A DNA stretch of 64,000 bases from Plantactinospora sp039889035 (GTDB taxonomy: Bacteria > Actinomycetota > Actinomycetes > Mycobacteriales > Micromonosporaceae): positions 19,289 through 83,288 of the forward strand of contig JBDQQY010000043.1 of assembly GCA_039889035.1 (NCBI GenBank), written 5' to 3'. The notes beneath the pieces were generated by a model. The model was not told the origin of the DNA, searched no databases, and saw nothing but the letters and a program-made list of their open reading frames with translations. Shown here in pieces: positions 7,990-16,669 of this stretch (position 1 is its first letter; every line of letters starts with the position of its first letter). Position numbers and translations under genes: made by a program.

Positions 7990-8527
7990 CGTCGCTCTCC
8001 TCCTCGCGGGTGTCCCGACCCAACGCCGCGTCCACCGAGACCGGGGTACGCGGCCAGACCAGCAGGAAGCCGGCGAGCACCAGGAAGCCCACGTCGCGGA
8101 GGACCTCCGTGCCGTACGTCGGGTCCTGGCCGGCGGCGAGGTCACCACCGCTGCCGAAGCAGCCGCAGTCGATGGAGAGGCCGCGCGCCCAGGCCGAGGC
8201 GATCCCGGCGATGAAGATCACAAGGAGCGCCGCGGAGATCCCGGCGGCGAACCGGGTGGCGAACCCGACCAGCAGGATCAGCCCCAGGGCCAACTCCACG
8301 AACGGCAGCGCCGCGCCGATCACCACCGCCAGGTCGTACGGGAAGATCTTGTACGCGCTGACCGCCCGGCCGGAGGCCGCGAGGTCAGCGACCTTGGACC
8401 CGCCGGCGGTGAGCCACACGGCGGCCAGGCCCAGCCGGGCGGCCGTGCCGAGCCACGGGCGGAAGGCCCGCCAACGGCTGTGGCCCGGTGCCGGGGTGCT
8501 TGCTGTGGTCCGCTCAGTCACAGTCAT
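7982..8527 (-). CDS. MauE/DoxX-family redox-associated membrane protein
   Basis: 181 residues with four membrane helices. GLSIDCGCFG between helices is the hallmark of MauE-type proteins, a vicinal cysteine pair likely to pass electrons to a periplasmic thiol protein. Known family members supply reductant or disulfides to DsbD/DsbA-like partners, which matches the overlapping DsbA-like gene. It is first in a leftward three-gene operon. Confidence 0.87.
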   Translation of the reverse strand: MTVTERTTASTPAPGHSRWRAFRPWLGTAARLGLAAVWLTAGGSKVADLAASGRAVSAYKIFPYDLAVVIGAALPFVELALGLILLVGFATRFAAGISAALLVIFIAGIASAWARGLSIDCGCFGSGGDLAAGQDPTYGTEVLRDVGFLVLAGFLLVWPRTPVSVDAALGRDTREEESDDE

Positions 8528-8912
8528 TAGTCGTCTTGGTCGGTGGGAGGGTTTCCGGCTCCGGTGTGGCTTCGGTCATCCGGAGCGCCGTACCGGGTGA
8601 GATCACGCTCACCAACGGTAGGGGGCATTACGGTGGCAGGTGGGCATTACCGGGCAGAACCTCCGGCCGTCGGTCGCCAGAGCCCGGTCGCGGCGCCGAT
8701 CCGTGCGTCGGCGGCGCCTGCCGTTCCCGGGGGCCGCTCCACGGTCTCTCGGGCCGGTGTCGCGGGGTCGGGAACTTTCTCGGGTCCGACGCCGACTATC
8801 GATCCGTGACATCTGACGGGACCGGGCCCGCGCGCCGGGCAGCCGAGGACTTCTGCGCCCTCCGGCGCGCCGGAGGCCGGCCGGCCTCCGGGCGCCGTTC
8901 TCCCGACCTGAC
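8528..8912. other. Intergenic region upstream of the divergent copper and MauE genes
   Basis: About 580 bp separate the MauE start from the CopC/CopD start. Apart from the 27-bp repeat array listed separately I see no convincing gene. Open frames here on both strands are low-complexity Arg/Pro/Gly runs caused by base composition. A short repeat of GGGCATTAC occurs twice near 8625-8656. Confidence 0.5.
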
Positions 8913-9047
8913 GGCCGGTGCCCGTCGTCCGGGGCTGGCGAGCGGTGGCCGTCGTCCGGGGCTGGCGGCCGGTGCCCGTCGTCCGCGGCTGGCGGCCGGT
9001 GCCCGTCGTCCGCGGGTGGCCGCCGGTGGCCGTCGTCCGGTGTCGGG
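8913..9047. repeat. Five tandem copies of a 27-bp unit
   Basis: The unit reads approximately GGCCGGTGCCCGTCGTCCGC followed by GGCTGGC; five consecutive copies differ by a few bases each. The unit length is a multiple of three, so every frame on both strands stays open. That creates nine-residue repeats on each strand (for example GARRPRLAA on plus and DDGHRPPAP on minus). Neither frame has a supported start or homology, so I call a repeat and not a gene. Confidence 0.85.
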
Positions 9048-9110
9048 CGGTGTGACCGAGGAGGGCCGGGCGTGACCCGAGGTCGCGCAAGGCCGGGGTG
9101 GTCGGCCACG

Positions 9111-11045
9111 ATGTCGGGCATGATTGCTGCGAATCGTCGATGGTTGGCCCGCGCCGGCGCCAGTCTCGGCCTGCTGCTGGCCGCCCTCGCCCTGCTGCTC
9201 GGCCCGGCCGCACCGGCCAGCGCGCACGCGGTGCTGGTGAGCAGCAGTCCGGCCGCCGACGTGGTGCTGCCCAACTCGCCCGCCGAGGTGGTGCTCACCT
9301 TCAGCGAGAGTGTCCGGGAGGTGCCGGACAAGATCCGCGTCCTCGGCCCGGACGGCGCCCGGGTGGACCGGGGCGACCCGACCTTCAACGGCGCGGTGGT
9401 GACCATCCCGGTCGACGCGTCCGGTGCCCAGGGGACCTACCTGGTCAGCTACCGGGTGATCTCGGCGGACAGCCACCCGGTCGCCGGCGCGTACACCTAT
9501 TCCGTCGGTGCCCCGTCCACGCCGCCGTCGGACAGCGGCGCCGAGGACGTGCACCCGGTGGTGGGCGCGGCGGTACGAGTCTTCAAGTACGTCGGCTACG
9601 CCGGTCTGCTGCTGCTGATCGGGCCCGTGATGGTACTCAGCCTGCTCTGGCCCCGGCGGCTCGACCGGCGCGGCCCGGCCCGGCTGATCTGGACCGGCAT
9701 CGGGTTGATCGTGCTCTCCACTGTCGCCGGGCTCTGGCTCCAGGTGCCGTACACCACCGGCGGCGGGCCGTTCGCGGTCAGCGGCAGCGCACTCGGTGAC
9801 GTACTCGGCAGTACCTTCGGCGCGGCCCACCTGGTCCGGCTCGGCATCCTGGCCGCGGCGGCGATCCTGCTCCGCCCCCTGATCAGCGGCCGGGCCGGCC
9901 GAGGCGACCAGATCCTGCTGACCGTGCTCGGGGTGGCCGGCCTGGGCACCTGGCCGATCGCCGGGCACGGGGCCGCCTCGCCGGTGCCGGCGGTCTCGGT
10001 GGTGGTCGACAGCGTCCATCTGGCCGGCATGGCGGTCTGGCTCGGTGGACTGGTCATGCTCGGCGGGTTCCTGCTCCGCCGCGCGAACGACCGGGAACTC
10101 GACGCGATCCTGCCGGTCTGGTCCCGCTGGGCGACCGTCGCCGTCTCCGCGCTGCTGCTCGCCGGGGTCGTCCAGGCCCTCATCGAGGTGAGTACGCCGT
10201 CCGCGCTGGTGTCGACCACCTACGGCCGCTTGATCATCGCCAAGGTCGTGCTCTTCGCCGGGGTGATCGCGGTGGCCGCGTACTCCCGGCAGTTGGTCCG
10301 GCGGCGGCTCCTCGCCGACGGCCCGACCGAGCCGGAGGACGGCTACGCGGAGCCGGAGGACGGCTACGCCGACGATGAGCCGGACGAGCGGGACGGGATC
10401 AGCGGCACGGACGAGCGGGACGGGATCAGCGGCACGGACGAGCGGGAGGACGGCGGGCGAAACGAGCCGGCTGGTTCCGGTTCCCGTGGCTCGGGTGGTC
10501 GCGACGAGTTGGCCGTAAGGGCGCTGGCCGGTGGTGCTGTCGCGGGCACCGCCACGGCGCTCCTCGCCGAGGACCCGGCCCGGCCGGTCGGCTCGGCGCG
10601 GCGGATCCGGCGGGCGGTCTGGGTCGAACTCGCGATCACGGCTGTCGTGCTGGCCCTCTCCGCAGTACTGGTGCAGACCCCGCCGGCCCGGACCGCCGGC
10701 GAGTACGGGGATGCCGGCGGTCCGGGCTACTACACCACCACGCTGACCAGCTCGCTCTACTCGTTGCAAGTCGAGGTGGACCCGGCCGGGACCGGCAGCA
10801 ACTCGATCCACCTGTACGCGTACACCCCGGACAACAAGCCCCTGCCGGTGGTCGAGTGGCGGGCCACGGCCGCGCTGCCGGACCAGGGTGTCGAACCGAT
10901 CGAGATTCCCCTGCTGCCGCTCACCGACAACCACGCCACCGGCGAGATCAGCCTGCCGACCGCGGGCAACTGGCAGCTCAGCTTCACGGTCCGGCTATCG
11001 GACATCGACCAGGCCACGGTGACCAGCACCGTGCCCATCACCTAG
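9111..11045 (+). CDS. CopC-CopD fusion protein with C-terminal YtkA-like domain (YcnJ type)
   Basis: About 644 residues. A signal peptide ends in PASAHA, and the mature N-terminal histidine starts the CopC domain; a second ligand region is DSHPVAGAYTY. About eight membrane helices of the CopD domain follow. An acidic low-complexity insert contains exact 27-bp direct repeats (10383-10436), and after one more helix comes an extracytoplasmic YtkA-like domain. CopC binds copper and CopD is thought to carry it across the membrane. The start is uncertain: GTG 9072, ATG 9111 and ATG 9120 all precede the signal peptide. The ycnI-like gene follows after 11 bp, so they form an operon. Confidence 0.85.
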   Translation: MSGMIAANRRWLARAGASLGLLLAALALLLGPAAPASAHAVLVSSSPAADVVLPNSPAEVVLTFSESVREVPDKIRVLGPDGARVDRGDPTFNGAVVTIPVDASGAQGTYLVSYRVISADSHPVAGAYTYSVGAPSTPPSDSGAEDVHPVVGAAVRVFKYVGYAGLLLLIGPVMVLSLLWPRRLDRRGPARLIWTGIGLIVLSTVAGLWLQVPYTTGGGPFAVSGSALGDVLGSTFGAAHLVRLGILAAAAILLRPLISGRAGRGDQILLTVLGVAGLGTWPIAGHGAASPVPAVSVVVDSVHLAGMAVWLGGLVMLGGFLLRRANDRELDAILPVWSRWATVAVSALLLAGVVQALIEVSTPSALVSTTYGRLIIAKVVLFAGVIAVAAYSRQLVRRRLLADGPTEPEDGYAEPEDGYADDEPDERDGISGTDERDGISGTDEREDGGRNEPAGSGSRGSGGRDELAVRALAGGAVAGTATALLAEDPARPVGSARRIRRAVWVELAITAVVLALSAVLVQTPPARTAGEYGDAGGPGYYTTTLTSSLYSLQVEVDPAGTGSNSIHLYAYTPDNKPLPVVEWRATAALPDQGVEPIEIPLLPLTDNHATGEISLPTAGNWQLSFTVRLSDIDQATVTSTVPIT

Positions 11046-11056
11046 AGAGGTACACC

Positions 11057-11806
11057 ATGATCCGTCACCGTCGGGCCGCGCGCGCCGCCGCCCTCGTCCT
11101 CGGGGCAGCCGTGATCGGCGTGTTCGGGCTGGCCTCGTCGGCGTCCGCGCACGTCACGGTCAATCCGAGGGAGGCGACCCAGGGCGGTTACGGTCGCGTG
11201 GCGTTCCGGGTACCGACCGAGAGCGACACCGCGTCGACCGTCAAACTGGAGGTGACGTTCCCCGACGACGCGCCGCTCGCCTCGGTCTCCACGATGCCGG
11301 TGCCCGGCTGGACCGTGGCGGTCGAGAAGCGCAAGGTGAACCCGCCGGTGGAGGTGCACGGCAGCCAGGTCGGCGAGGTGGTTTCCAAGATCACCTGGAC
11401 CGCGGCGGCGAACGCCGGGATCAAGCCGGGAGAGTTCCAGGAGTTCCCGGTCTCGATGGGGCCGCTGCCCGAGGTCAAGCAGTTGGTGTTCCGGGTACTT
11501 CAGCACTACTCGGACGGCAACACGGCGCGCTGGATCGAGCCGCCGGCCGCCGACGGCACCGAGCCGGAGAACGACCCCGCCCCGGTGCTGAAGCTGCTCC
11601 CGGCCGCCGGAGAGGGCACGCCGGCGAACCCCGGTCCGGCCGTGGTGCAGCAGCAGGAGCCGGCGGCCGCGTCGAGCGAGGACGGTGGGGACCCGGCCAC
11701 GCTCGGGCTGGCGGTCGCGGGCCTGGTTGCCGGCCTCGCCGGCCTGGCGCTGGGCGGGCTGGCGTTCGCCCGTAGCCGACGGCAGGCCGCGCCACCCGCC
11801 GCCTGA
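11057..11806 (+). CDS. YcnI family copper-associated membrane-anchored protein
   Basis: 249 residues with signal peptide (cleavage after SASA), then the YcnI (DUF1775) domain. Its N-terminal histidine in AHVTVNPREATQGGY is, in Bacillus subtilis YcnI, a copper ligand as part of a monohistidine brace with a tryptophan. A Pro/Ala linker and a C-terminal membrane helix (about 212-237) anchor it outside the cell. The start ATG has GAGAGG six bases upstream. It is the second gene after the CopC/CopD gene and is followed by a strong terminator. Confidence 0.9.
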   Translation: MIRHRRAARAAALVLGAAVIGVFGLASSASAHVTVNPREATQGGYGRVAFRVPTESDTASTVKLEVTFPDDAPLASVSTMPVPGWTVAVEKRKVNPPVEVHGSQVGEVVSKITWTAAANAGIKPGEFQEFPVSMGPLPEVKQLVFRVLQHYSDGNTARWIEPPAADGTEPENDPAPVLKLLPAAGEGTPANPGPAVVQQQEPAAASSEDGGDPATLGLAVAGLVAGLAGLALGGLAFARSRRQAAPPAA

Positions 11807-11839
11807 TCCCGGGGCGATCCCGCACCTACCGGTGCGCTC

Positions 11840-11881
11840 GCTGGCCTGTCGGCAGTTCTGCCGACAGGCCAGCGGCGTTTT
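11840..11881 (+). terminator. Rho-independent terminator after the copper operon
   Basis: A perfect 15-bp stem (11840-11854 with 11859-11873) with loop GTTC is followed by GGCGTTTT. It begins 34 bp after the ycnI stop. Confidence 0.92.
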
Positions 11882-11997
11882 CGGTCGATAATCCGTGTTG
11901 AAGCGATTTCGCTCGGTATGGTCGGCGGGTACTGCGACCCCGCCGCCGGTCGTGCGACGCCGTCGGTGGACACCGCGACCGGAGGGACAGAATCGGT

Positions 11998-13896
11998 ATG
12001 CGCTTCGTGCGGCTGATCGCCGGGATACTCCTGCTCACGATCGGGCTGCCGGTGCTCCTCGTCGGCGGTGCACTGTGGACGCTCTCCCAGCAGCGGAGCG
12101 GCGACGGGGCCTTCGTGGCCACCCTGGACCGGATCGAAAACGGCGGGCACGCTGTGGTCGTACCCGACCTGGCCGCGATGCTGCGCCGGGACGTGCCCTT
12201 CCTGGACGACGGCCGGACCGGGCTGCGGGTCCTCGCCCGTACCGGAGCGGAGCCGGCCTTTCTCGGCCTCGCCCCTACCGCCGAGGTCTCGACCTACCTC
12301 GCCAACTCGCCGCACGTCCGGGTCTCCCGGGTCAGCGTGACCAGGGGCAGCCTGCCGGTACGCGTCGACCCGGCCGTCGAGCCGGCCACGGCAGCCGCAC
12401 CCGCACTCCCCGGCGACCAGGGACTGTGGATCCGCAGCGGTCTCGGCACGCTGGAGCTGACCGCCGACGACGTACGCGCACCCCGGCTCAGCCTGGTCGT
12501 CATGCGCCCCGACGCGGGAGCCGGCGTCGTCGCCGACCTGCGTGCCGAGGTACGCCCCGGCTGGCTCGATCCGGTCGCCTGGAGTTCGTTGGCCGTCGGC
12601 GGCCTGTTGGTGCTGTTCGGCGTCGTGTTGCTGGCCCGGCCGGTTCGTCCCCGCGAGGTGGTCTTCGTCGTCGAACCGAGCCAGGTACCGGTGCTCGCCG
12701 CCAGGTTCGGTATCGCCACCCTGGACCAGGTCGGAGCCTCCTCGGAGGACCAGGTCGGAGCCTCCTCGGACCGTCCCGCCGGGACGCCGGAGCGGCGGGC
12801 GGACCTGCCGGGTCGGAGCGGGAGCCTGCCGGACCGACCAGTGGGCCTGCCGGCTCAGCCTGGGAACGTGCCGGCTAAGCCTGGGAACGTGCCGACTCAG
12901 CCCGGGAATGTGGCGGGCCGTGCCGGGCTCGGCGAGCCAGCGCCGCTGGCCGGCCCGATGAGTGCGCCGATGCGGGAGGCCGCCGCGTCACCGACCGGTG
13001 CGGCGTCGACCAGGGGCGGGTCGACCGATGTCGCGTCGAGCGATATTGCGCCGGCCGGGGTGGCGTCGACCGGGGTGGTGCCGGGCGGGATGCTGCCGGG
13101 CAGGGTGGTGCCGTCGGGGCGGCGGGTGCCGTCCAGCCGGCCGGCAACGCTGGCGGACGTGCTGACCCCGGCGGGCGGCAGCGGAGCGGCGGGATCGGGC
13201 CCTGGGCCCTCCGCACGGCTGTTCTGGCCGCCGCTGAATCCGGCAGCCGGTGCCTCGACCGGCGCCGTGACGGTGCCCGCCGCTGAGGGTGCGGTCCCTG
13301 CCTCGGCCGGCTCCCCCGGTTCGCCGGGCGCGGTCAGGCCGCCGGACGTCGGATCGACAGGCTCGGTGGCGGCGGTGCGGTCGGCCCGTGCCCCCGCACC
13401 GGCACCCGCACCCGCGCCCGCGCCGGTACCAGCGCCACCACCCGCGCCGGTGCCGGCACCTTCGCCGACGCCGCCGTTGCCGGCCCCGGCACCACCGATG
13501 CCGGCGCCGCCGAGGCCCGTACCCGTTCCGGCGGCCGACGTCGCCCCGGGACCGACCAGCGCCCCGACTTCGGCGCGGACGGCCGGAGCCGCGTCAGTTG
13601 ACGACTCGACAGCCGCAGCAGCCTCCTCGGCCCAGGGCGGACCGGTACGGCAGATCCCGCTGCGTCCGGCGACTCCGGGAACGGCGGCGTACGGCGCCGG
13701 GCAGCCGCGTACGGGGCATGGCGCACTGAACCGGCCGAGGGGCTACGAGCCGGCGACCAGGTCGGCCGCGATGGACGCCCCGGCGGGGCGGCACAGTGGC
13801 GACGCCGCCCCTGGGTACCCGGACGTCCCGGGTCAGGAGGAGGAGCCGGCCGGGCGAGGGAGCGACATCAGACGGCCCAGTCCGAGGCCCCGCTGA
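11998..13896 (+). CDS. Membrane protein with long Pro/Ala-rich cytoplasmic tail, function unknown
   Basis: 632 residues. The N-terminal helix (about 6-28) and a second helix (about 195-215) bracket an extracytoplasmic domain of about 165 residues with no motif I recognise. The rest, about 400 residues, is low-complexity: tandem repeats (QVGASSxD twice, PGNVPxQ three times), Gly/Val/Ser-rich stretches and a run dominated by PAP repeats. The tail is probably disordered. The start ATG has a GGAGGGA sequence 8-14 bases upstream. Codon bias is normal for the region, so the first 230 residues at least are real; the extent of the tail is supported only by the open frame. Confidence 0.65.
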   Translation: MRFVRLIAGILLLTIGLPVLLVGGALWTLSQQRSGDGAFVATLDRIENGGHAVVVPDLAAMLRRDVPFLDDGRTGLRVLARTGAEPAFLGLAPTAEVSTYLANSPHVRVSRVSVTRGSLPVRVDPAVEPATAAAPALPGDQGLWIRSGLGTLELTADDVRAPRLSLVVMRPDAGAGVVADLRAEVRPGWLDPVAWSSLAVGGLLVLFGVVLLARPVRPREVVFVVEPSQVPVLAARFGIATLDQVGASSEDQVGASSDRPAGTPERRADLPGRSGSLPDRPVGLPAQPGNVPAKPGNVPTQPGNVAGRAGLGEPAPLAGPMSAPMREAAASPTGAASTRGGSTDVASSDIAPAGVASTGVVPGGMLPGRVVPSGRRVPSSRPATLADVLTPAGGSGAAGSGPGPSARLFWPPLNPAAGASTGAVTVPAAEGAVPASAGSPGSPGAVRPPDVGSTGSVAAVRSARAPAPAPAPAPAPVPAPPPAPVPAPSPTPPLPAPAPPMPAPPRPVPVPAADVAPGPTSAPTSARTAGAASVDDSTAAAASSAQGGPVRQIPLRPATPGTAAYGAGQPRTGHGALNRPRGYEPATRSAAMDAPAGRHSGDAAPGYPDVPGQEEEPAGRGSDIRRPSPRPR

Positions 13897-14017
13897 CCTC
13901 GGCTGCCGGCGCGTCCGCCCTCGGGGCGAAACCGGTCTGGGGCGTCGGGCTCGTCCCGGGCCGACCAGCCGGAGCCGCTCGCCCTACCGTTCGACGCGTC
14001 CGTGTCGATGCGTCCGT

Positions 14018-14062
14018 GCGTCCGTTCGAGACGACTGTGTCGACGCGTCCGTTCGAGACGAC
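14018..14062. repeat. 18-bp direct repeat in a 435-bp gene-free gap
   Basis: GCGTCCGTTCGAGACGAC occurs at 14018-14035 and 14045-14062. The gap 13897-14331, between two convergent genes, shows no supported gene; only this repeat and the inverted repeat at 14194-14228 stand out. Confidence 0.7.
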
Positions 14063-14193
14063 CAGGAGTGACGACCAGGAATGGTGGCCGGGAGTAGTGG
14101 TCGGGACTGGTGCCGGGGCCTGTTCGGCGCCGTGCGGAGTCGGCTCGCTGGAGGCGACGGGGTCGAGGTCCCTTGCGAGGGGGACGGATGGCG

Positions 14194-14228
14194 GGTGGCC
14201 CCCCGCGCTGCCGACACGGGGGGCCACC
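14194..14228. terminator. Inverted repeat between convergent genes, possible terminator
   Basis: A 12-bp perfect stem (GGTGGCCCCCCG with CGGGGGGCCACC) has an 11-nt loop and no clear T tract. It lies 298 bp after the Pro-rich gene and 104 bp past the end of the convergent GT87 gene, so it could end transcription from either side. Confidence 0.55.
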
Positions 14229-14331
14229 TTCACCGGGGGATCGGTGTACCGAAGGGACGTTTCAGATGTTGTCGTTAGATTAGCCGCATCGAGACGTACT
14301 AGATAGATCTGTCCATTTGGTGCAACTTCTG

Positions 14332-15627
14332 CTACTGCTGGATACTTGGTTCGTGTTTTGGGGCGTCGGTGCTCGTACCCGTGCCCGGCGACTGCCGGCG
14401 GATCGGCAGTACGACGAGCAGCAGCAGCGCGAAGAGCACGTAGAGGTTGCGCAGCAGGAACTCGCCGGGGGCGTTGGTCCGGTCGAAGGCCCGTCCCCAG
14501 TCGTAGTACGAGACCACCCCGTACACGATCACGGCGGTGACCAGCGCGGCGAGCGCCAGCAGTGCCACCCTGCGGCGGCGCCCGGCCCGGCCCGCGGCCG
14601 GATCGGGGGGCCGTAGCCCGGCGTCCACCAGCACCAGCACCGCCGGGACGAACCAGTACGCGTGGTGGGTCCAGGTGATCGGGCTCACCAGTACCGCGAC
14701 CAGCCCGGTCAGGGTCAGCCCGGTGACCCCGTCGCCGGCCCGGGCCGCCCGGGCCGCCCGCCACAGCCCGTACGCCGCCACGGCGACCACCAGCACCAGC
14801 CAGAGCGCCTGGCTGGGTTTTCCGGGGGTGGTGAACCGGCTGAGCAGTCCGAAGAGCGACTGGTTGCCGGTGTAGTCGGGCCGGCCGACCCGGTCGGTCA
14901 GCCAGAGTTCATGGGTCCAGAACCGCCAGGAGTCGCTCGGGGCGATCGCCGCCGCCAGCAGCGTCGCGCCGGCCGCCGCCGCGGAGGCGACCAGCGCCGC
15001 CCGCCACCGCCGGGTGGCGAGCAGATAGACGATGAAGATCCCCGGATAGAGCTTGAGCGCCGTCGCCAGTCCGATCCCGACGCCGGCCCAGCGCGAGTTC
15101 CGGGGTACGGCGAAGAGCAGGTCGGCCAGGACCAGCACCACGAGCAGCATGTTGATCTGACCGAAGACGATGGTCTCCCGGGTGCTCTCCACGGCGAAGG
15201 CGAGCGGTACGGCGAGTCCCGCCGCGAACCACCGGGGTACCCCGTGCCGGTCGGCGATCGACGAGACCAGCCACCAGGTGGTCACCAGCAGGGCCAGTAC
15301 GGTCAGCGCGGTGAAGACGGCGGCGGTGACCCCGATCCGCAACTCGACGAAGGGGCGCAGCAGCAGGGCGGTGAAGGGCGGATAGGTGAAGTACAACTCA
15401 CCCTGTAACAGGTCTGCCTGGGCGTAGTCGTACAGCGGGTTTCCGTCCGCCCACCACCGCATCGCGCTCATGTAGATCTTGAGGTCGTAGAAGTTGTGTG
15501 GGGTGCTGACCAGATAGAGCAGCGGCACCGCCGCGGCGACCAGCACCACGACGATGATCTGGCGTGCGGTGCGGCCGCCGGGATCGTCCTCGTCGGTGGC
15601 GCATGGCGCGGGGGGATCGGCTGGCAC
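14332..15627 (-). CDS. GT87-family polyprenyl-phosphate mannose-dependent glycosyltransferase
   Basis: 431 residues with about ten to twelve membrane helices. The first extracytoplasmic loop has the GT-C acidic site in NFYDLKIYMSAMRWWADG and the downstream YFTYPPF. Also typical are GQINMLL, LYPG and SPITWTHHAYW, as in the DUF2029/PimE class. Members use polyprenyl-phospho-mannose to add alpha-1,2-mannose to lipoglycans or proteins on the outer face of the membrane. The acceptor is unknown; a role in phosphatidylinositol mannoside or lipomannan-like glycans is likely in this group of bacteria. Confidence 0.85.
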   Translation of the reverse strand: MPADPPAPCATDEDDPGGRTARQIIVVVLVAAAVPLLYLVSTPHNFYDLKIYMSAMRWWADGNPLYDYAQADLLQGELYFTYPPFTALLLRPFVELRIGVTAAVFTALTVLALLVTTWWLVSSIADRHGVPRWFAAGLAVPLAFAVESTRETIVFGQINMLLVVLVLADLLFAVPRNSRWAGVGIGLATALKLYPGIFIVYLLATRRWRAALVASAAAAGATLLAAAIAPSDSWRFWTHELWLTDRVGRPDYTGNQSLFGLLSRFTTPGKPSQALWLVLVVAVAAYGLWRAARAARAGDGVTGLTLTGLVAVLVSPITWTHHAYWFVPAVLVLVDAGLRPPDPAAGRAGRRRRVALLALAALVTAVIVYGVVSYYDWGRAFDRTNAPGEFLLRNLYVLFALLLLVVLPIRRQSPGTGTSTDAPKHEPSIQQ

Positions 15628-15701
15628 GGGAAAACCCTAGCGGGCCGTTCTGTCCGCAGCGTTGAGGCGCGGGTCCCGGGCCTACGCGTAGTCTGATCGT
15701 C

Positions 15702-16292
15702 GTGGCTGATCTTCTCGTCTGGGTCGACTGTGAGATGACCGGGCTCGACCTCGGCAAGGATGCCTTGATCGAGGTCGCCGCGCTGGTCACCGACCGTGAC
15801 CTCAACGTGCTCGGCGAGGGTGTGGACGTGGTGATCCACGCCGACGAGCCGGCGCTGGCCGGGATGCCGGAGATCGTGCGGGCGATGCACGAACGCTCGG
15901 GCCTGACCGAGGAGGCCCGCCGCTCGACGGTGAGCCTGCACGAGGCCGAGGATCTGGTGCTGGAGTACGTCACCTCGTTGGTCAAGGACCCGCGTACGGC
16001 ACCGCTCTGCGGCAACTCGATCGCCACGGACCGCGGCTTTCTGGCCCGTGACATGCCGCGACTCGACGCCCACCTGCACTACCGCATGATCGACGTTTCG
16101 TCGATCAAGGAGCTGTGCCGTCGCTGGTACCCCCGGGTCTACTTCGGCCAGCCGGCGAAGGGGCTGGCCCACCGGGCCCTGGCCGACGTCCGGGAGAGCA
16201 TCCGGGAACTGGAGTACTACCGGCGGACGGTCTTCGTACCGCTGCCGGGGCCGGACGTGGACACCGCCAAGGCCATCGCCGCCGAACTCTGA
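15702..16292 (+). CDS. orn: Oligoribonuclease
   Basis: 196 residues from the GTG at 15702. A DEDDh 3'-5' exonuclease with exo I WVDCEMTGLDL, further acidic residues in the GNSIATDRGFL segment, and the exo III histidine in KGLAHRALADV. It hydrolyses two- to five-nucleotide RNAs, including pGpG and other linear dinucleotides, to mononucleotides in the cytoplasm and is often essential. It is divergent from the GT87 gene and upstream of tRNA-His. Confidence 0.95.
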   Translation: MADLLVWVDCEMTGLDLGKDALIEVAALVTDRDLNVLGEGVDVVIHADEPALAGMPEIVRAMHERSGLTEEARRSTVSLHEAEDLVLEYVTSLVKDPRTAPLCGNSIATDRGFLARDMPRLDAHLHYRMIDVSSIKELCRRWYPRVYFGQPAKGLAHRALADVRESIRELEYYRRTVFVPLPGPDVDTAKAIAAEL

Positions 16293-16438
16293 CGGCCTCG
16301 GCCGAGCTGCCGCCCCGCCGCCCGGATCAGGGTGCAACCCGGTCGACGGCGGGGGGAGAGGTGTGGCTATCATTGGTCGTCGCCCCGCCGGGTCCACTGG
16401 TCCGGTGGCAGCGGATGTTCCTGATCAAACTGAACATG

Positions 16439-16514
16439 GTGGCTGTAGCTCAGTTGGCAGAGCACCGGGTTGTGGTCCCGGGTGTCGTGGGTTCAAATCC
16501 CATCAGTCACCCCA
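16439..16514 (+). tRNA. tRNA-His (anticodon GTG)
   Basis: Acceptor arm GTGGCTG pairs with CAGTCAC (one G-T), D arm GCTCAGTTGGCAGAGC, anticodon GTG in the loop TTGTGGT, T arm GTGGGTTCAAATCCCAT, discriminator C and encoded CCA. A G at 16438 supplies the tRNA-His-specific G-1 opposite the discriminator C. Confidence 0.96.
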
Positions 16515-16540
16515 CTTGTGGATCTCCTCCACTGCTGGTC

Positions 16541-16574
16541 AGGCCCCCTCTTGGCAGGGGGCCTTGATCGTTTT
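16541..16574 (+). terminator. Terminator after tRNA-His
   Basis: The perfect stem AGGCCCCCT/AGGGGGCCT with a 6-nt loop is followed by TGATCGTTTT. Confidence 0.85.
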
Positions 16575-16601
16575 AGGGGCATGCTGGGGGAGATCGTGGA
16601 A

Positions 16602-16644
16602 CGCCCCCGCCCTCTCCGGAAGGTTCCGAGGAGGAGCGGGGGCG
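16602..16644 (-). terminator. Inverted repeat downstream of the first L,D-transpeptidase gene
   Basis: CGCCCCCGC at 16602-16610 pairs with GCGGGGGCG at 16636-16644; the stem can be extended inward with mismatches. It lies 26 bp beyond the stop of the leftward gene and has no T tract. Confidence 0.55.
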
Positions 16645-16669
16645 ATGTCGTACCAGGGTCGCCGCTGGC

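Noticed and set aside
8796..10934. A 712-codon minus-strand frame across the repeat array and the CopC/CopD gene.
   Set aside because: Low-complexity, opposite a well-supported gene; open only because of base composition and repeat length.
12714..12910. CRISPR-like appearance of short repeats.
   Set aside because: Repeats are short, adjacent and in frame with a coding region (PGNVP and QVGASS repeats); no regular spacers.
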